In this document: one piece after another, positions 62,548-64,000 of the stretch
How the letters are laid out: the number at the start of each line of letters is the position of its first letter
Position numbering within the stretch: the first letter of the stretch is position 1
Assembly (NCBI GenBank): GCA_963989385.1
Contig: OZ022502.1
Span: 11,953,001 to 12,017,000 of the forward strand
DNA: 64,000 nt
From: Ctena decussata
Taxonomy: Eukaryota > Mollusca > Bivalvia > Lucinida > Lucinidae
Reading direction: 5' to 3'
The notes under the pieces: generated by a model
Database searches by the model: none
Seen by the model: the letters and a program-made list of their open reading frames with translations, nothing else
What the model was told of the DNA's origin: nothing
Program-made: the position numbers and the translations under genes

Positions 62548-63014
62548 CGAAGTGTAAACTACATTGTGTCACTAGCAAAGTTTACATGAACCCCATTTTT
62601 TTTTTTTGGTGGGGGGGGGGGGGGGTTCATGTAAACTTTGCTAGTAAGCCAATGTAGTTTACATTTCGATAAGCCCAATGTAGTTTACGCTTCGATAAAC
62701 ACTTTGCGGTTCATGAAAACTTTGCTAGTGACCCATTGTAGTTTACACTTCGATTAACATCAGAAAAATTTAGTTCATTGCTTACATTTACATTCGTTTC
62801 AATCAAAACCGTGACGAAAAATTTTATATACTGTAAGCACTAAAATCGAAGCAGTAAAACATTTACGCAGTTTTCTGCTAATAGCGGAACAGTTTTAATG
62901 ACGTCATGACGTCGCCTACGTCCAATCAGACTGTAGATAGCCATGTTTTATTTTGACGTCATTTAAAGTCATGTGACGTCACGTGGCTCAATGTAATTAT
63001 TGGAATATAAACTA
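62548..63014 (-). repeat. Repeat family R, copy 2, with a 50-bp inverted repeat around T/G runs
   Basis: CACTAGCAAAGTTTACATGAAC (62570) is inverted as GTTCATGTAAACTTTGCTAG (62625), separated by a T-run and 15 G. Further direct copies of CAATGTAGTTTAC follow near 62650, 62680 and 62737. The part 62886-63014 matches 39208-39322 on the other strand. Confidence 0.75.
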
Positions 63015-63411
63015 CATTAAGTTTCAATGGTTTACTGTAAGGCTTTTCATAGACTGGCTCCCAGTCCCTTTGTTTTATTTTTTGGTTAAGACTTCTACTA
63101 TTTGAATGCATATAACCAGTTAGCCTGGAAGCCAGGCTAGGCTTTTCAGTAAACACACAAAGAACGTAAATATTCGATTATAAAACCAGGAGTTCCCCTT
63201 TCAAGATGATCCCAAATATGTAAATCAGTCTTATGTAATATGGCTTTAACTTTTTCTCTTCCATCTAGAGACGTCTAGATCTCTAGAAATCTCTCAAAAA
63301 TCTCTAGATTTTTGGATATCTTTTGGAAGGTACTCCCTCCCCCGTCTTATCACCTAAGAAATACATGTACCATAGCCACTCGATAACTCAACTCTGATAC
63401 GTCGGAAGATT

Positions 63412-63580
63412 TAAGGTCAACACTTTTAAGATGTACGGGGTACACCTGTCAGCGGAGACAACTTTTGCTCCCCTAGACGACGTAGCCCTTCAAAAATGGG
63501 GTCTACTCCAAAAGGGACGAATTTGCTCCTAGGGAGCAGCAAATTCTTTCCTTTAAGAGTTGACCCCTATTTAGCAGAGA
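63412..63580. mobile_element. MITE family G, copy 3
   Basis: GTACGGGGTACACCTGTCAG, then the core AATTTGCTCCTAGGGAGCAG with TTTAAGAGTTGACCCC. The right end is not clear. Confidence 0.6.
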
Positions 63581-63748
63581 GGCAAAAAAGACTGATCCTT
63601 TGGACTCAGAACTGTCGAGATACTACAAAACACGACCTCTCAGGTTTCCATAGTAAGTTTACTGCAACAAGAAAACAAGGAGCTTAGTTGATTTTGAAGT
63701 CACTAAAAGGGACTAAAGGGAAAAAGATGAACGTCGGATTTCCTGAAT

Positions 63749-63967
63749 TCAGTCGACTCGAGTTTTCTCAGACACTGATATCTCCAAGTACCTTCCTATA
63801 TCTAATATAGTTTGGACAAAATGCATATCTTTCTTTACGTTTCAGTTCCGGTTATCTCAACTCACTGGTATCTCAAAGTAAATTTTCTGGGACCAGAGAA
63901 TTTACTTTGAGATATACCAGTAGTTGGAGATGAAATTCGACGTCGAGATATCGAGGGCTAACTGTAT
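63749..63967. mobile_element. MITE family T, copy 3
   Basis: CAGTCGACTCGAGTTTTCTC to CGAGATATCGAGGGCTAACTG, with AAATTTTCTGGGACCAGAGA in the middle. It lies at the right edge of the window. Confidence 0.82.
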
Positions 63968-64000
63968 ACGTAATTTGAAAGTCGTCCTGTCCGACGTTAA

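Overview
The window looks like repeat-rich nuclear DNA from a marine invertebrate, most likely a bivalve mollusc. Genes are sparse and split by long introns. There are two APE-type LINEs, many palindromic MITEs, tRNA-derived SINEs with short tandem-repeat tails, and minisatellites carrying CAAGGTCA. Nothing resembles a bacterial operon, phage or CRISPR locus, and no intact viral gene was seen.

Layout. 1-250: the 3' tip of an unidentified + strand reading frame, then a 111-nt near-perfect hairpin. 337-5707 (-): a decayed LINE with a Q/N-rich, coiled-coil ORF1 and an endonuclease/reverse-transcriptase ORF2. 6.65-7.02 kb: palindromic elements, one of them split by the next insertion. 7017-13737 (+): an apparently complete LINE flanked by 16-bp target-site duplications; its 1121-residue ORF is open and starts with a hydrophobic leader plus a 2A-type DIETNPGP motif. 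13.8-22.7 kb: a graveyard of MITEs and SINEs. 23543-24637 (-): an intact, apparently intronless secreted class 3 lipase. 25-29 kb: more MITEs and SINEs. 29.4-36.4 kb: two copies of a large non-autonomous element containing 145-bp minisatellites. 36.8-37.2 kb: a 50-bp array that switches orientation. 42.2-46.2 kb: two oppositely oriented arrays of a 45-bp hairpin-forming unit. 49.2-50.8 kb: a 171-bp inverted duplication. 53.4-54.4 kb: a 478-bp tandem duplication. 54.9-59.2 kb: a three-level nest of repeats. 60.7-64 kb: SINE and MITE copies.

Hidden among the repeats from 39.5 to 62.5 kb on the - strand are four short open segments with good splice sites and largely compatible phases. Read in order they resemble the end of a zona pellucida (ZP) domain followed by a dibasic RKKR site. 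I infer one ZP-domain gene whose introns hold most of the satellites and nested transposons. The 5' end lies beyond the right edge or was not recognised, and at least one internal exon was not found.

The observations most worth following are the 2A LINE and its datable insertion into a palindrome; a five-copy palindromic MITE with CAC-starting termini and mostly 5-bp target duplications, which recalls Transib/RAG-type elements; the recurrence of the nuclear-receptor-like motif TCAAGGTCA in several unrelated minisatellites; and the buried ZP gene. All calls come from reading the sequence; no database search was possible.
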